In this document: piece by piece, positions 35,928 through 44,944 of the stretch
Layout: each line of letters opens with the position of its first letter
Position numbering within the stretch: the first letter of the stretch is position 1
The notes under the pieces: generated by a model
Databases searched by the model: none
The model's input: only the letters and a program-made list of their open reading frames with translations
What the model was told of the DNA's origin: nothing
NCBI RefSeq assembly: GCF_030164425.1
Contig: NZ_JASNJD010000003.1
Span: 310,001-374,000 of the forward strand
Length of the DNA stretch: 64,000 nucleotides
Reading direction: 5' to 3'
From: Pseudodonghicola flavimaris
Lineage (GTDB): Bacteria > Pseudomonadota > Alphaproteobacteria > Rhodobacterales > Rhodobacteraceae
Program-made: the position numbers and the translations under genes

Positions 35928-35971
35928 GATCCCGCCGCAGGGCGCTGTCGGAGGTCCCGGCCGGCCGCGTC

Positions 35972-36415
35972 TTACCAGCGATCCAGCGCCGCCTCGTCGT
36001 CGGCCTTGGCCGCGACCCAATCGGCACCGGTGGCGGTGATTTCCTTCTTCCAGAAGGGGGCCCGCGATTTCAGGTAATCCATCAGATATTCCGCCGCCTC
36101 GAAGGCGGCCAGGCGATGCGCCGCGGCGGTCGCGACCATCATGATCGGCGCCCCCGGCGCCAGCCGCCCGTGACGGTGGATCACCAGCACATCCACCAGA
36201 TCCCAGCGCCGCTGCGCCTCTTCGGCGATGGCGGTGATCGCGGCCTCGGTCATGCCGGGATAATGCTCGATCTCCATCGCCTCCAGCCCGCCGCCGGGCA
36301 GATCGCGGACCACCCCGGCAAAGGTAACGATGGCCCCCGCCCCGGACAGCCCGGCGGCGAAGGCATTGGCCTCCGCCCCCAGATCGAAGGCCCCGGACTG
36401 AACTGCGATCCGCAT
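35972..36415 (-). CDS. moaE: Molybdopterin synthase catalytic subunit
   Basis: A 147-residue large subunit of molybdopterin synthase, which inserts two sulfurs into cyclic pyranopterin monophosphate using MoaD thiocarboxylate. Family features are GAIVTFAGVVRD, MEIEHYPGM, VIHRHGRL, and the catalytic-lysine region YLKSRAPFWKKE. It follows moaD by 3 bp and is the last gene of pgsA-moaD-moaE. Confidence 0.95.
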   Translation of the reverse strand: MRIAVQSGAFDLGAEANAFAAGLSGAGAIVTFAGVVRDLPGGGLEAMEIEHYPGMTEAAITAIAEEAQRRWDLVDVLVIHRHGRLAPGAPIMMVATAAAHRLAAFEAAEYLMDYLKSRAPFWKKEITATGADWVAAKADDEAALDRW

Positions 36416-36418
36416 CGC

Positions 36419-36676
36419 TCAGCCCCCCGTCATCGGCGGGAAGAAGGCCACTTCGCGCACCCCGGCAAGCGGCGCGTCGAAATCCGCCAGCTCCTGATCC
36501 AGCGCCACCCGCAGGGCCGCGAGGTCGGCAAAGGCGGCCTCGTACCGCTCTTCGCGGGCGCGGAGCTCCGCCACCAGATCGGCGACGGTGGCGGCGTTCG
36601 TCTCCACCCGTTCCCGCGGCAGGCCGATCCGTTCGCGGACCCAGGCGAAATAAAGGATATCGATCGCGGCAGTCAT
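36419..36676 (-). CDS. moaD: Molybdopterin synthase sulfur carrier subunit
   Basis: An 85-residue ubiquitin-like protein ending in the required Gly-Gly (FFPPMTGG), which is adenylylated and thiocarboxylated to give sulfur to MoaE. It begins with DILYFAWVRERIG, the usual first strand. The ATG shares one base with the pgsA stop, so the three genes are translationally coupled. Confidence 0.94.
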   Translation of the reverse strand: MTAAIDILYFAWVRERIGLPRERVETNAATVADLVAELRAREERYEAAFADLAALRVALDQELADFDAPLAGVREVAFFPPMTGG

Positions 36677-37347
36677 CACGGCGCCTCTCTCAGATGCGGC
36701 AGGGCCTTGCGCAGGTAGTCCGCCCCGGTGACCAACGTCAGCGCCGCGGCGATCCACAGCAGCCAGAGCCCGACCCGGCCGGACCACAGCATGCCCTCGA
36801 ACATCCAGCGCAGATCGGCGCGCCCGGTCAAGGCCTCCGCCAGCTCCGCCTCGGGCATGCCGGCATCGATGCCGAAGGCGCGCAGTGCCAGGTAGTGTTC
36901 GAAAATTCCTTGCGAAAACAGCGTGGCGATCGCCACCATCTGCGCCGTCGTCTTCCACTTCGCCAGCTTGGTCACCTTCAGGGTGCCGGCGGTGTCGCCC
37001 AGATATTCCCGCAGACCGGCGACGAAGACCTCGCGGAACAGGATCACCGTGGCCGGCAGCACCAGCCAGGGGGTCCAGTGCTTGGTCGCATAGCCGACCA
37101 GGATCATCAGCGCGATCACCACCATCGCCTTGTCGGCGATCGGATCCAGCATGGCGCCGATCTTGGTCTCCTGCTTCCACAGCCGGGCCAGATAGCCGTC
37201 GAACCAGTCGGTCACCGCCGCCCCGACGAACAGCAGCAGCGCGAACCAATCGGCATATGGACGACTGAAATAGAGGAACATCACGGCCAGTCCGGGCGCC
37301 GCAAGCAGCCGCAGAAGGGTCAGGGTATTGGGCACATTCCATCGCAT
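36676..37347 (-). CDS. pgsA: CDP-diacylglycerol-glycerol-3-phosphate 3-phosphatidyltransferase
   Basis: A 223-residue membrane enzyme that makes phosphatidylglycerol phosphate. The CDP-alcohol phosphotransferase motif is complete: Asp50-Gly51-x2-Ala54-Arg55-x8-Gly64-x3-Asp68-x3-Asp72. The N-terminus RWNVPNTLTLLRLL is typical. It is about 35 residues longer than E. coli PgsA, through an extra loop in the C-terminal half. It heads the pgsA-moaD-moaE operon; uvrC lies on the same strand further upstream but is separated by an opposite-strand RTX gene. Confidence 0.94.
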   Translation of the reverse strand: MRWNVPNTLTLLRLLAAPGLAVMFLYFSRPYADWFALLLFVGAAVTDWFDGYLARLWKQETKIGAMLDPIADKAMVVIALMILVGYATKHWTPWLVLPATVILFREVFVAGLREYLGDTAGTLKVTKLAKWKTTAQMVAIATLFSQGIFEHYLALRAFGIDAGMPEAELAEALTGRADLRWMFEGMLWSGRVGLWLLWIAAALTLVTGADYLRKALPHLREAP

Positions 37348-37597
37348 GCGCGGACCCTATACCCGGTTTCGGGAATGTGGAAGCGGGACAGATCCGAAAT
37401 CGGCGCGGCGCATGAACACATCTGCGCGTGGCGAACAGCAGCCGCCCCCGAGCTGCCGCGCCTAGCATCCGCGCCCACTCCCCACGGCGCCCCGCCGCCG
37501 CTGACGTCGGCCGAGCATGACACCTCGATGAAAGCCCCGGCTAATCGTTCTCAGAATCGAAACAACGAATTACGCTTTCAATTGCGGCTACCCTAAT

Positions 37598-39046
37598 GTG
37601 GATGTTTCTCCCATGAATTACGCCTTTCGCTACAGCGGCACTCCCGATCAGCCTTATGCTGCCGGCGCCCTGGCCGCAGGGCCGTTTTCGACCCTGGTTC
37701 TGAGCTCTTATCAATATGGTGCGGATTATTTCGATCTGCGTTTCGACGGTGGCGCGGTTCTGGAGGTCGAGGACAGCACCGTCGAAGCCGCTTTCGGCTA
37801 TCTCTCCCTCGGCCGGGTGCAGCGGGCACATCCGCTCTTCGACGCGATCGGCAGCGACAACATGACCGCCACCCCCACCACCGAGGGCGGCGAAGCGGCT
37901 CTGGACGTCTTCGATATCTATTACTGGCGCGAGGCGGTTCAGACGGTTCTCGTCCATGAGATCGACGGGCTCGAAACACTCGGCTACACCGGCGTTTTCC
38001 TCGACGATACCGCGCGCTATTTCGCGCCCGGCAGCTACCAGGAACAGATCACCGCCGACACCGGCAGCGCATTTGACGACAGCGACGCGCTCGGCAATGC
38101 CGCCAGCGCCACGCTCGATGCGATCATCGCGCTGGCGCAATCGACCGATCTGGACGTCTGGGTGAACGCCGATGCCTTCATGCTGTCGAACCACGCCTCC
38201 GGCAGTGCCCTGATCGCCGATTTCGCCGCCGAGGTCGCCGGCGTGGTGATCGAGAATTACTGGGCCAACCACCTGGGGGTCAGAGATTTCGACAGCGCCG
38301 TCGCGACCTATGCCAACCTCGGGATAGAGGTCTATGTTTCCAGCGATTTCGACCTCTCCGACGCCGCCGATCCGACGGCGGCAACCAGCTATGCCCGCGG
38401 CCGGGTAAACGCCTATTTCAAGGAGGCCTCCAAGAACGGCTATATCCCCACCGCCTCCTACTACGATAGCAGCACCGCCGCCCCGGGCGAGACGCCGCCC
38501 ATCTCCTCCAGTTACGACCGGTTCTACCCCGACCTGCCGATCTTCAACCATGCCAGCGATGCCGCAGACGTGCTGGCGGCGCTGGAGGGTCCCGGCGATC
38601 TGGACGGGCTGGGCGGCCGCGATACGCTCTTCGGCAGCGATGCCGCCGACAGTCTGCGCGGCGGCACGGGGGCCGACCGGCTGTTCGGCGGCAAGGGCGC
38701 CGATGTCCTGCTGGGCGGCGCGCATGGGGACAGTCTGCGCGGCGGCGCCGGGCGCGACACACTGCGGGGCGGTGGCGGCGAAGATATCCTGATCGGAGGA
38801 AAACACCCCGACACCTTCGTCTTTTCCGGCGCCTTCGGCATCGATCACGTGGATTTCCACGGCAGGGACGTTCTGAAATTCATTTCCGGAAACGGAGAGG
38901 CCGGATCGTTCGAGGCCTTTATGGCCGCGACCCGTCAGGACGGGGCCGATACCGTTTACGATCTGGGCAATGACGGCAGGAATGTCATCATTCTGCAGAA
39001 CACCCAGGCCAGCGATTTACAGGAAAGCGATTTCCTTTTCCTCTAG
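37598..39046 (+). CDS. Putative secreted glycoside-hydrolase-like protein with RTX calcium-binding repeats
   Basis: A 482-residue protein of two parts. Residues about 1-300 look like a TIM-barrel related to GH114/TM1410-type enzymes: AFGYLSLGRVQRAHP, GVFLDD (132-137), VWVNADAFML and VVIENYW near residue 222 lie where such enzymes carry strand-end acids. Residues about 336-410 hold seven RTX nonapeptides of the GGxGxDxLx kind (TGADRLFGG, KGADVLLGG, AGRDTLRGG), followed by a C-terminal segment typical of type I secretion signals. There is no N-terminal signal peptide. The start is uncertain: GTG 37598 or ATG 37613, neither with a clear ribosome site. Its codon use is less GC-biased at the 5' end than its neighbours, and it interrupts uvrC-pgsA, suggesting transfer. 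Confidence 0.72.
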   Translation: MDVSPMNYAFRYSGTPDQPYAAGALAAGPFSTLVLSSYQYGADYFDLRFDGGAVLEVEDSTVEAAFGYLSLGRVQRAHPLFDAIGSDNMTATPTTEGGEAALDVFDIYYWREAVQTVLVHEIDGLETLGYTGVFLDDTARYFAPGSYQEQITADTGSAFDDSDALGNAASATLDAIIALAQSTDLDVWVNADAFMLSNHASGSALIADFAAEVAGVVIENYWANHLGVRDFDSAVATYANLGIEVYVSSDFDLSDAADPTAATSYARGRVNAYFKEASKNGYIPTASYYDSSTAAPGETPPISSSYDRFYPDLPIFNHASDAADVLAALEGPGDLDGLGGRDTLFGSDAADSLRGGTGADRLFGGKGADVLLGGAHGDSLRGGAGRDTLRGGGGEDILIGGKHPDTFVFSGAFGIDHVDFHGRDVLKFISGNGEAGSFEAFMAATRQDGADTVYDLGNDGRNVIILQNTQASDLQESDFLFL

Positions 39047-39073
39047 GCCCGGCCCGATCCGCAAACGCGCCGC

Positions 39074-41059
39074 CTAGCCCTTTTCATGGAAGAAATCGTA
39101 GATCGTTTCGGCCAGGGCATCAGACACCCCGTCGACCGCCTTCAGATCGGCCAGATTGGCGCGGCTGACCGCCTTGGCACTGCCGAAATGGGCCAGAAGC
39201 GCACGTTTTCGGGTCGCCCCCACCCCGGGGATATCGTCGAGCGGATTTGCGCTGACCGCCTTGGCGCGTTTGGCGCGGTGGGTGCCGATGGCGAAGCGGT
39301 GCGCCTCGTCCCGCAGCCGCTGGATGAAATAGAGCACCGGGTCGTTGTGGCCCAGCGCAAAGGCATTTTCACCGGGGCGGTGAAACTCCTCCTTGCCGGC
39401 GTCGCGGTCGATACCCTTGGCGACGCCGACCATCGGCACGTCCTCGACGCCGTATTCCTCCATGATCTCATAGACCGCGCTGACCTGCCCGGCGCCGCCG
39501 TCAATCAGCAGCAGATCGGGCCAGAGCCCCTTGTCGCGATCCGGGTCCTCCTTCAGCAGCCGGGTGAAACGGCGGGTCAGCACCTCTTTCATCATGCCGA
39601 AGTCATCGCCCGGGGTCAGGTCGTCGCCACGGATGTTGAACTTGCGATACTGGTTCTTCAGGAACCCCTCCGGCCCGGCGACGATCATCGCGCCCACAGC
39701 ATTTGTACCCTGGATGTGGGAGTTGTCGTAGACCTCGATCCGCTGCGGGGCGCTGTCCAGCCCGAAAGCCTCTGCCACCCCTTGCAGCAGCTTGGCCTGG
39801 GTGGCGCTCTCCGACATCCGCCGGGCCAGGGATTCGCGGGCGTTGCGGAGCGCGCCCGAGATCAGCTCTGCCTTCTCGCCGCGCTGGGGCACCAGGATTT
39901 CCACCTTGTGGCCGGCCTTCTCGCTCAGGGCCTCGGTCATCAGGTCGGCGTTCTCGATCCCGTCCGACAGCAGCAGCTGCCGCGGCGCCTCCTTGTTGTC
40001 GTAGAACTGACCGAGGAAGGCCTCCATCACCTCGGCGGCAGAGACATCGGCGCCGACACGGGGATAGAAATCCTTGTTGCCCCAGTTCTGGTGCGCCCGG
40101 ATGAAGAAGACCTGCACACAGGCTTGCCCGCCCTCCATATGCAGGGCGATGACATCGGCCTCGGCCACGCCGCGCGGGTTGATCCCCTGCGAGGTCTGCA
40201 CCGAGGTCAGCGCGCGGATCCGGTCGCGCAGGGCGGCGGCGCGTTCGAATTCCATCGCATCAGAGGCCGCCTGCATCTGCTCGGCCAGCTCCTCCTGCAC
40301 CCGGGTGGAGCGGCCGGAGAGAAAGCGTTCGGCATCGCGCACCGCCTCGGCATACTCCGCCTCGGATATCTGGCCGGTACAGGGGGCGGAGCAGCGCTTG
40401 ATCTGATAGAGCAGGCAGGGGCGCGAGCGGCTGGAGAACATCGCATCCGAACAGTTGCGCAGCAGAAACGCCTTCTGCAGCTGGTTCAGCACCCGGTTCA
40501 CCGCGCCGGCGCTGGCGAAGGGGCCGAAATAGGCGCCCTTCTCCTTCTTTGCGCCGCGATGCTTCTTGATCTGCGGAAAGGCGTGATCCTTGGCCACCAG
40601 GATATTGGGAAAGCTTTTGTCGTCGCGCAGCAGCACGTTGTATTTCGGCTTCAGCTGCTTGATCAGGTTCTGTTCCAGCAGCAGCGCCTCGGTTTCCGTC
40701 CGCGTGGTCAGAAACATCATCGAGACGGTCTCGCGGATCATCCGGGCGATCCGCGCGGTATGGCCGGAGGGCCGGGCATAGTTCGACACCCGCGCCTTAA
40801 GGTTGCGCGCCTTGCCGACATAGAGCACCCGCGCCTGGGCATCGAGCATCCGGTAAACCCCGGGCGAGCCGTCCAGCGTGCGCAGATAAGATTGGATGCA
40901 AGCGTGCCCCATCAGCGGCACCGGCGACGCAGTTGTGGCAGCGGTGTCGGCCGTGATCGCGACCGGAGCTTCGGCCGCCTCTGCGGCCCTGGCCTGACCT
41001 GCCGCTGGGTCACCCGATTCGGGAGTCGCAGTGCTGTTGTCTGAGGTCTGATCGCTCAT
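39074..41059 (-). CDS. uvrC: Excinuclease ABC subunit C
   Basis: A 661-residue nucleotide-excision-repair nuclease. After a 45-residue Ala/Thr-rich extension comes the GIY-YIG domain (GVY at 67-69, then [16 protein letters not shown]) for the 3' incision, a Cys-rich segment ([13 protein letters not shown]), a UVR motif region that binds UvrB, the RNase H-like domain ([17 protein letters not shown]) for the 5' incision, and tandem helix-hairpin-helix motifs ([15 protein letters not shown]). Length is normal for alphaproteobacteria. It converges with the RTX gene across 27 bp. Confidence 0.96.
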   Translation of the reverse strand: MSDQTSDNSTATPESGDPAAGQARAAEAAEAPVAITADTAATTASPVPLMGHACIQSYLRTLDGSPGVYRMLDAQARVLYVGKARNLKARVSNYARPSGHTARIARMIRETVSMMFLTTRTETEALLLEQNLIKQLKPKYNVLLRDDKSFPNILVAKDHAFPQIKKHRGAKKEKGAYFGPFASAGAVNRVLNQLQKAFLLRNCSDAMFSSRSRPCLLYQIKRCSAPCTGQISEAEYAEAVRDAERFLSGRSTRVQEELAEQMQAASDAMEFERAAALRDRIRALTSVQTSQGINPRGVAEADVIALHMEGGQACVQVFFIRAHQNWGNKDFYPRVGADVSAAEVMEAFLGQFYDNKEAPRQLLLSDGIENADLMTEALSEKAGHKVEILVPQRGEKAELISGALRNARESLARRMSESATQAKLLQGVAEAFGLDSAPQRIEVYDNSHIQGTNAVGAMIVAGPEGFLKNQYRKFNIRGDDLTPGDDFGMMKEVLTRRFTRLLKEDPDRDKGLWPDLLLIDGGAGQVSAVYEIMEEYGVEDVPMVGVAKGIDRDAGKEEFHRPGENAFALGHNDPVLYFIQRLRDEAHRFAIGTHRAKRAKAVSANPLDDIPGVGATRKRALLAHFGSAKAVSRANLADLKAVDGVSDALAETIYDFFHEKG

Positions 41060-41349
41060 GTCCGCCGTCCGTGATTCCCATCCTATGGCTGCAATCTCGG
41101 CCCACCGGGCGCAAGAGCAAACAAATCCACCAAACCTGTGGATATGTTTGCAGATAACTTCCGGGCAGCTGGGAAATCTCCTTGAAACATTGGGGGTTCG
41201 TCAATTTGCCCGGTTTTTAGGCTAACAATTAACACATTGAAAATAAACAGAATTTTTTTATACCTCTGCCAAGCCAATGAAATCAAAGGCGTTTTTGTAA
41301 CACGCCCGTGACACCCCCGTGAGAGGTGCACAACTTTTCCGGCTTGACC
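41060..41349. other. AT-rich 290 bp intergenic region upstream of uvrC
   Basis: No gene is supportable here. Between about 41140 and 41310 the sequence is visibly AT-rich (stretches such as GAAAATAAACAGAATTTTTTT) in a very GC-rich window. It lies between the end of the SDR gene and the uvrC start, both on the minus strand. It probably holds the uvrC promoter: on the minus strand TTGGCA, 17 bp and TGTTTA is one candidate, but no assignment is firm. Confidence 0.5.
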
Positions 41350-42126
41350 TTATTCGAGGCCCAGAACGTCCGGTGTGCGCCATCCCAGGTGCTGGCCGCC
41401 ATCGACGCAGAGCAGCTGTCCGGTGACCGCCGGAGCATCGACGAAATAGAGCAGCGCCGCGGTGATATCGGCGGGATTCGCGCCCCGTTCCAGCACCGTA
41501 TTGGCACGCTGTCTGGCGAAGTGATCGGCCGACTGGCGCGCGCCCTGCAGCGTCGGCCCCGGACCGATGGCATTGACCCGGACCGCCGGTGCCAGCGCCT
41601 GCGCCGTGGTCTGCGTCATCGCCCAGAGCCCCATCTTCGCGATGGTGTAGGTCATGAACGCCGGCGTCAGCTTGCGCACCCTCTGGTCGATCATGTTGAC
41701 GATCAGCCCCTGCGCCACGGGTTCGCCGGCGGCGTCACGGCCCGGCTCCAGCCCCTGTGCCGCCATCGCCTGGGTCAGCACGAAGGGGGCGCGCAGATTG
41801 CTTTCCAGATGCCGGTCCCAGCTCTCCCGGGTGGCGCTGTGGACGCTGTCGTATTCGAAGATCGAGGCGTTGTTGATCAGACAGGTGATCGGCCCGCCCA
41901 GAGCCTCCGCCGCGCGCGGCAGGAGCGCCTGGGTCTGCGCCTCGTCCAGCAGGTCGGCCTGCAGCGTCACGGCGTTCTGCCCCAGCGCCCGGACCGCGCC
42001 CGCGGTCTCCTCGGCGCCGGTGGCGGAGCCGGCGAAATGCACCGCGACATCGAAACCGCGCCCGGCCAGTGCCTCGGCCATCGCCCGTCCCAGCCGCGCC
42101 CCGGCCCCGGTCACCAATGCCCGCAT
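41350..42126 (-). CDS. Pteridine-reductase-like SDR oxidoreductase (PTR1/FolM type)
   Basis: A 258-residue NADPH-type short-chain dehydrogenase. It has the nucleotide motif TGAGARLG (6-13), NNASIFEYD and the catalytic Tyr160-x3-Lys164 (YTIAK). The usual catalytic Ser is an Asp (Asp147 in IVNMIDQ), and that N-M-V/I-D arrangement with Tyr and Lys is the triad of pteridine reductase PTR1. GPGPTL follows. A role in reducing dihydromonapterin or dihydrofolate is inferred from these residues. It lies 39 bp downstream of the antiporter gene on the same strand. Confidence 0.8.
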   Translation of the reverse strand: MRALVTGAGARLGRAMAEALAGRGFDVAVHFAGSATGAEETAGAVRALGQNAVTLQADLLDEAQTQALLPRAAEALGGPITCLINNASIFEYDSVHSATRESWDRHLESNLRAPFVLTQAMAAQGLEPGRDAAGEPVAQGLIVNMIDQRVRKLTPAFMTYTIAKMGLWAMTQTTAQALAPAVRVNAIGPGPTLQGARQSADHFARQRANTVLERGANPADITAALLYFVDAPAVTGQLLCVDGGQHLGWRTPDVLGLE

Positions 42127-42165
42127 TCCATCCCCCTCGTTCGCGTCTCTAGACCGATGCCGGCC

Positions 42166-43125
42166 TCAGGCCAGCACCGACACCACATAGCCCGCGTAAA
42201 GCAGCGTCAGCACGATGCCCCAGCCCCGGGTGATATCGAACCGCAGGAACACGAAGGGGATCAGCAGCAGCGTCGCCCCCAGCATCACCCAGAGATCGAA
42301 GCGGAGGAACTCCGGATCGACCGGGATCGGCCCGAACAGCGTCGCCACCCCGATGATCGCCAGAAGGTTGAACATGTTCGACCCGATGACATTGCCCAGG
42401 GCCACATCCGCCTGTTTGCGCAGCGCCGCCATCACGGTGGTGGCCAGTTCCGGCAGCGACGTGCCCACCGCCACCAGCGTCAGCCCGATCACCGTATCGC
42501 TGACCCCATAGGTCCGCGCGATGACAGAGGCGTTTTCAACCAGAAGATTGGCGCCCAGCGGCAAGCCGATCAGTCCCAGCGCCAGATAGATGCCGATCCG
42601 CCAGTACGGCATGTTCGGATCGGCCTCTTCCAGCCCTTCGAGCATTTCCTCATCCGCGGCTTCGCAGCCTTCGCGGCGATGACGCAGCGCCTCGCGCATC
42701 TGGTCCCACAGCACCAGCGCCAGCGCCACCAGCAGGATGATCCCGGCCGGCAGGGTGAAGACCCCCATATAGGCCAGCGAGATGAACAGAAGCGTCGACA
42801 GCAGCATGAAGATATAGGTCTTGCGGCTGTCGCACTGGCTGGTGTGCATCGCTGCCATGATCGCCGGAATGCCCAGCACCATCAGGATATTGGCGGTGTT
42901 CGACCCCACCACATTGCCCAAGGCGATGCCCGGCGCATGTTCCAGAACCGCCTTGATCGAGATCAGCAGCTCCGGCGCTGAGGTGCCGAAGGCGACGATG
43001 GTCAGACTCACGATCAGCGCCGGGACCCCCAGACGCAGGCTCAGGTTCACCGCGCCCCGGACCAATGAATCGCCGGCCAGCAGCAGGATCACCAGCCCCA
43101 GCAGCGCAAGCAGCCATGCGATCAT
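42166..43125 (-). CDS. Na+/Ca2+ antiporter, CaCA superfamily (YrbG-like)
   Basis: A 319-residue membrane exchanger with two homologous halves. Alpha-1 has AFGTSAPELLISI followed by GNVVGSNTANILMVLG, and alpha-2 has AVGTSLPELATTV followed by GNVIGSNMFNLLAIIG; the Glu of each GTSxPE is the cation ligand. A central acidic cytoplasmic loop (about residues 145-165) separates the halves. It overlaps the small Cys-rich gene by 4 bp. Confidence 0.93.
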   Translation of the reverse strand: MIAWLLALLGLVILLLAGDSLVRGAVNLSLRLGVPALIVSLTIVAFGTSAPELLISIKAVLEHAPGIALGNVVGSNTANILMVLGIPAIMAAMHTSQCDSRKTYIFMLLSTLLFISLAYMGVFTLPAGIILLVALALVLWDQMREALRHRREGCEAADEEMLEGLEEADPNMPYWRIGIYLALGLIGLPLGANLLVENASVIARTYGVSDTVIGLTLVAVGTSLPELATTVMAALRKQADVALGNVIGSNMFNLLAIIGVATLFGPIPVDPEFLRFDLWVMLGATLLLIPFVFLRFDITRGWGIVLTLLYAGYVVSVLA

Positions 43126-43313
43126 GAACGTCCCCTCTTTTCACAGTCGCAGGGCCCCTTGCCGATCCGGAAACGGCCGCAGCGCGGACAGCGCGCCGCA
43201 TCCAGCCGCTTGGCGCCGGGAAAGCGCAGCTTTCCGAACATGGCCAGAACGGCCATCGCCACCAGAAACAGCAAGACGATCTTCAGAATCACGTCAGAGG
43301 CCAAAACGCGCAT
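43122..43313 (-). CDS. Small membrane protein with Cys-rich tail
   Basis: A 63-residue protein: one hydrophobic helix (ILKIVLLFLVAMAVLAMFG), the basic segment KLRFPGAKRLDAAR, then CPRCGRFRIGKGPCDC, a likely four-Cys zinc knuckle in the cytoplasm. The ATG at 43313 is preferred; an upstream ATG at 43331 would overlap the S49 peptidase gene by 38 instead of 20 bp. It overlaps the antiporter gene by 4 bp. I recall similar short proteins in Rhodobacterales without assigned function. Confidence 0.75.
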   Translation of the reverse strand: MRVLASDVILKIVLLFLVAMAVLAMFGKLRFPGAKRLDAARCPRCGRFRIGKGPCDCEKRGRS

Positions 43314-44091
43314 AGGCTGCGCGCTCCTCAATCCCCGCCAGCGCGTCCTGCGCCAGCTGCGCCCCGAAGCGCGACCACAGCGGCCGCCGCAGCCCGTAGC
43401 GTCGGAACTGCACCTTCTTGCCGAAGCGCTCCTGCATTTTCGGTTTCAGATGGCCGATCCCGTCGATCAGCCCCAGCTGCACCGCCCGCTGCGCCAGCCA
43501 GATCTCTCCGGTGAAAAGATCGGCGGCGCCATCCAGCTTGTCGCCCCGGCGGGCTTTGACATGGGCAATGAAATTCTGATGCAGATCGTCGAGCAGATGC
43601 TTCAGCCGTTCGACATCCTCGGGGTTCTCCGGGCGGAACGGGTCCAGCATCGATTTCGACGCCCCAGCGGTATAGACGCGCCGCTCCACCCCCTGGCGGG
43701 CGAGGAAGATATGCGCCCCGAAACCAGAGGAAATCACCCCGATCGAGCCCAGGATGGAGGAGGGATCGGCGCAGATTTCATCCGCGGCCGCGGCAATCCA
43801 GTAACCGCCCGACGCCGCCACATCCTCGACGAAGACATGCACCGGAACCCCGGTTTCCTCCGCCAGCCGGCGGATGCGCGCCGCGATCAGCGACGACTGC
43901 ACCGGCGAGCCGCCGGGCGAATTCAGCTCGATCGCGACGGCGGCCGGCTTGCCCCGGCGAAACGCCTTTTCCAGCAGCGGCGCCAGCGTCGCATCGTTCA
44001 GGCTGTTACGCCCTCCAAGACCGATGGTGCCGGTCAGGCGCACCACCGAAACCAGCGGCGGGTTCTTGAGAAAAGGCAGACGCAGCTTCAT
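43294..44091 (-). CDS. S49-family serine peptidase (SppA/SohB-like)
   Basis: A 265-residue signal-peptide-peptidase-like protease. The catalytic dyad is Ser94 in VAASGG and Lys146 in TAGASKSMLDPF; the LNSPGGSP and GSIGVIS segments are also conserved. It lacks a clear N-terminal membrane helix and is short compared with SohB (about 350) or SppA (about 610), so it may work in the cytoplasm or at the membrane surface. It heads the run peptidase, small Cys-rich protein, antiporter and SDR. Confidence 0.9.
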   Translation of the reverse strand: MKLRLPFLKNPPLVSVVRLTGTIGLGGRNSLNDATLAPLLEKAFRRGKPAAVAIELNSPGGSPVQSSLIAARIRRLAEETGVPVHVFVEDVAASGGYWIAAAADEICADPSSILGSIGVISSGFGAHIFLARQGVERRVYTAGASKSMLDPFRPENPEDVERLKHLLDDLHQNFIAHVKARRGDKLDGAADLFTGEIWLAQRAVQLGLIDGIGHLKPKMQERFGKKVQFRRYGLRRPLWSRFGAQLAQDALAGIEERAAYARFGL

Positions 44092-44240
44092 GCGCCCGAT
44101 GTAGAATGCCGTTTGCGGACAAACAAGGTGCGGGGCCCAGAGAAACGCCCGGAACCGAAATTTCCGCCCCCCGACGCCCGGGCGACAGGCCCTCTCCGGC
44201 CACTGACAGGCAATCCGGGCCGGTCAGGGCCGCGCCGGCG

Positions 44241-44777
44241 TCAGTCGCGACCGGTGATCCGTTTCAGCCAGCCTTTCTTCTCCTCGCCGGCCTCCCCGTC
44301 TTCGGCCGCCTCCGCGCCCTCTTCGGGCTCGGCCGGGCCTTCGATCTGCTCCTGCAGATTGACAAAGAACTGGTCGGCCATCTTCTTGGCGAACCCATCG
44401 ATCAGACGGCTGCCCAGCTGCGCCAGCTTGCCGCCCACCTTGGCCTCGACATCATAGGCCAGAAGGGTGCCGCCGCTCTCGGTCGGGCTCAACGTCACCC
44501 TGGCGCCGCCCTTGGCGAAGCCGGCCGCGCCACCCTTGCCCTCGCCGGTGATGGTCAGCGCCTCGTTCTCGACCATGTCGGACATGCTGACCTGCCCCTT
44601 GAAAGTGGCTTTCACCGGCCCGACCTTCTGGGTCACCGTGGCGGTATAGCCCTCCTCCGGCGTGCCCTCGACTTCGGAGGCACCGGGCACGCAGGCCTTC
44701 AGCACCTCCGGGTCCAGAATGGCGGCATAGACGACGGCCGGGGCGGCCTGGATTTCACGTTCGTCGCTCAGCTGCAT
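44241..44777 (-). CDS. CoxG-like SRPBCC-domain protein
   Basis: A 178-residue protein. Residues 1-145 form an SRPBCC lipid- or ligand-binding fold matching CoxG: REIQAAPAVVYAAILDPEVLKACVPG, then VGPVKATFKGQV and KVGGKLAQLGSRLIDG. The last 35 residues are acidic and end in a basic KKGWLKRITGRD that may touch the membrane. CoxG helps mature or recruit carbon-monoxide dehydrogenase-type molybdo-hydroxylases, but no coxMSL genes are in this window, so the partner is unknown. Confidence 0.85.
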   Translation of the reverse strand: MQLSDEREIQAAPAVVYAAILDPEVLKACVPGASEVEGTPEEGYTATVTQKVGPVKATFKGQVSMSDMVENEALTITGEGKGGAAGFAKGGARVTLSPTESGGTLLAYDVEAKVGGKLAQLGSRLIDGFAKKMADQFFVNLQEQIEGPAEPEEGAEAAEDGEAGEEKKGWLKRITGRD

Positions 44778-44944
44778 GATGCGGCCCTCCTCGATGACTG
44801 TACGTTTCTAGCCCAGAACCGGCCCCCGGGCCAAGATGCCGCAGCCCGGCCCGGCGCACGTTTCCCGCCCCGATCGCACCGCGACGGTCTTGCGCCCCGC
44901 CGCCAGCATGCTAGGCCGGATCCGGTGTCTTAACGAGGGATCCG

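Noticed and set aside
38606-38830. Tandem DNA repeat or CRISPR-like array
   Set aside because: The periodicity is 27 bp of coding sequence for RTX nonapeptides; units vary at the DNA level and there are no spacers.
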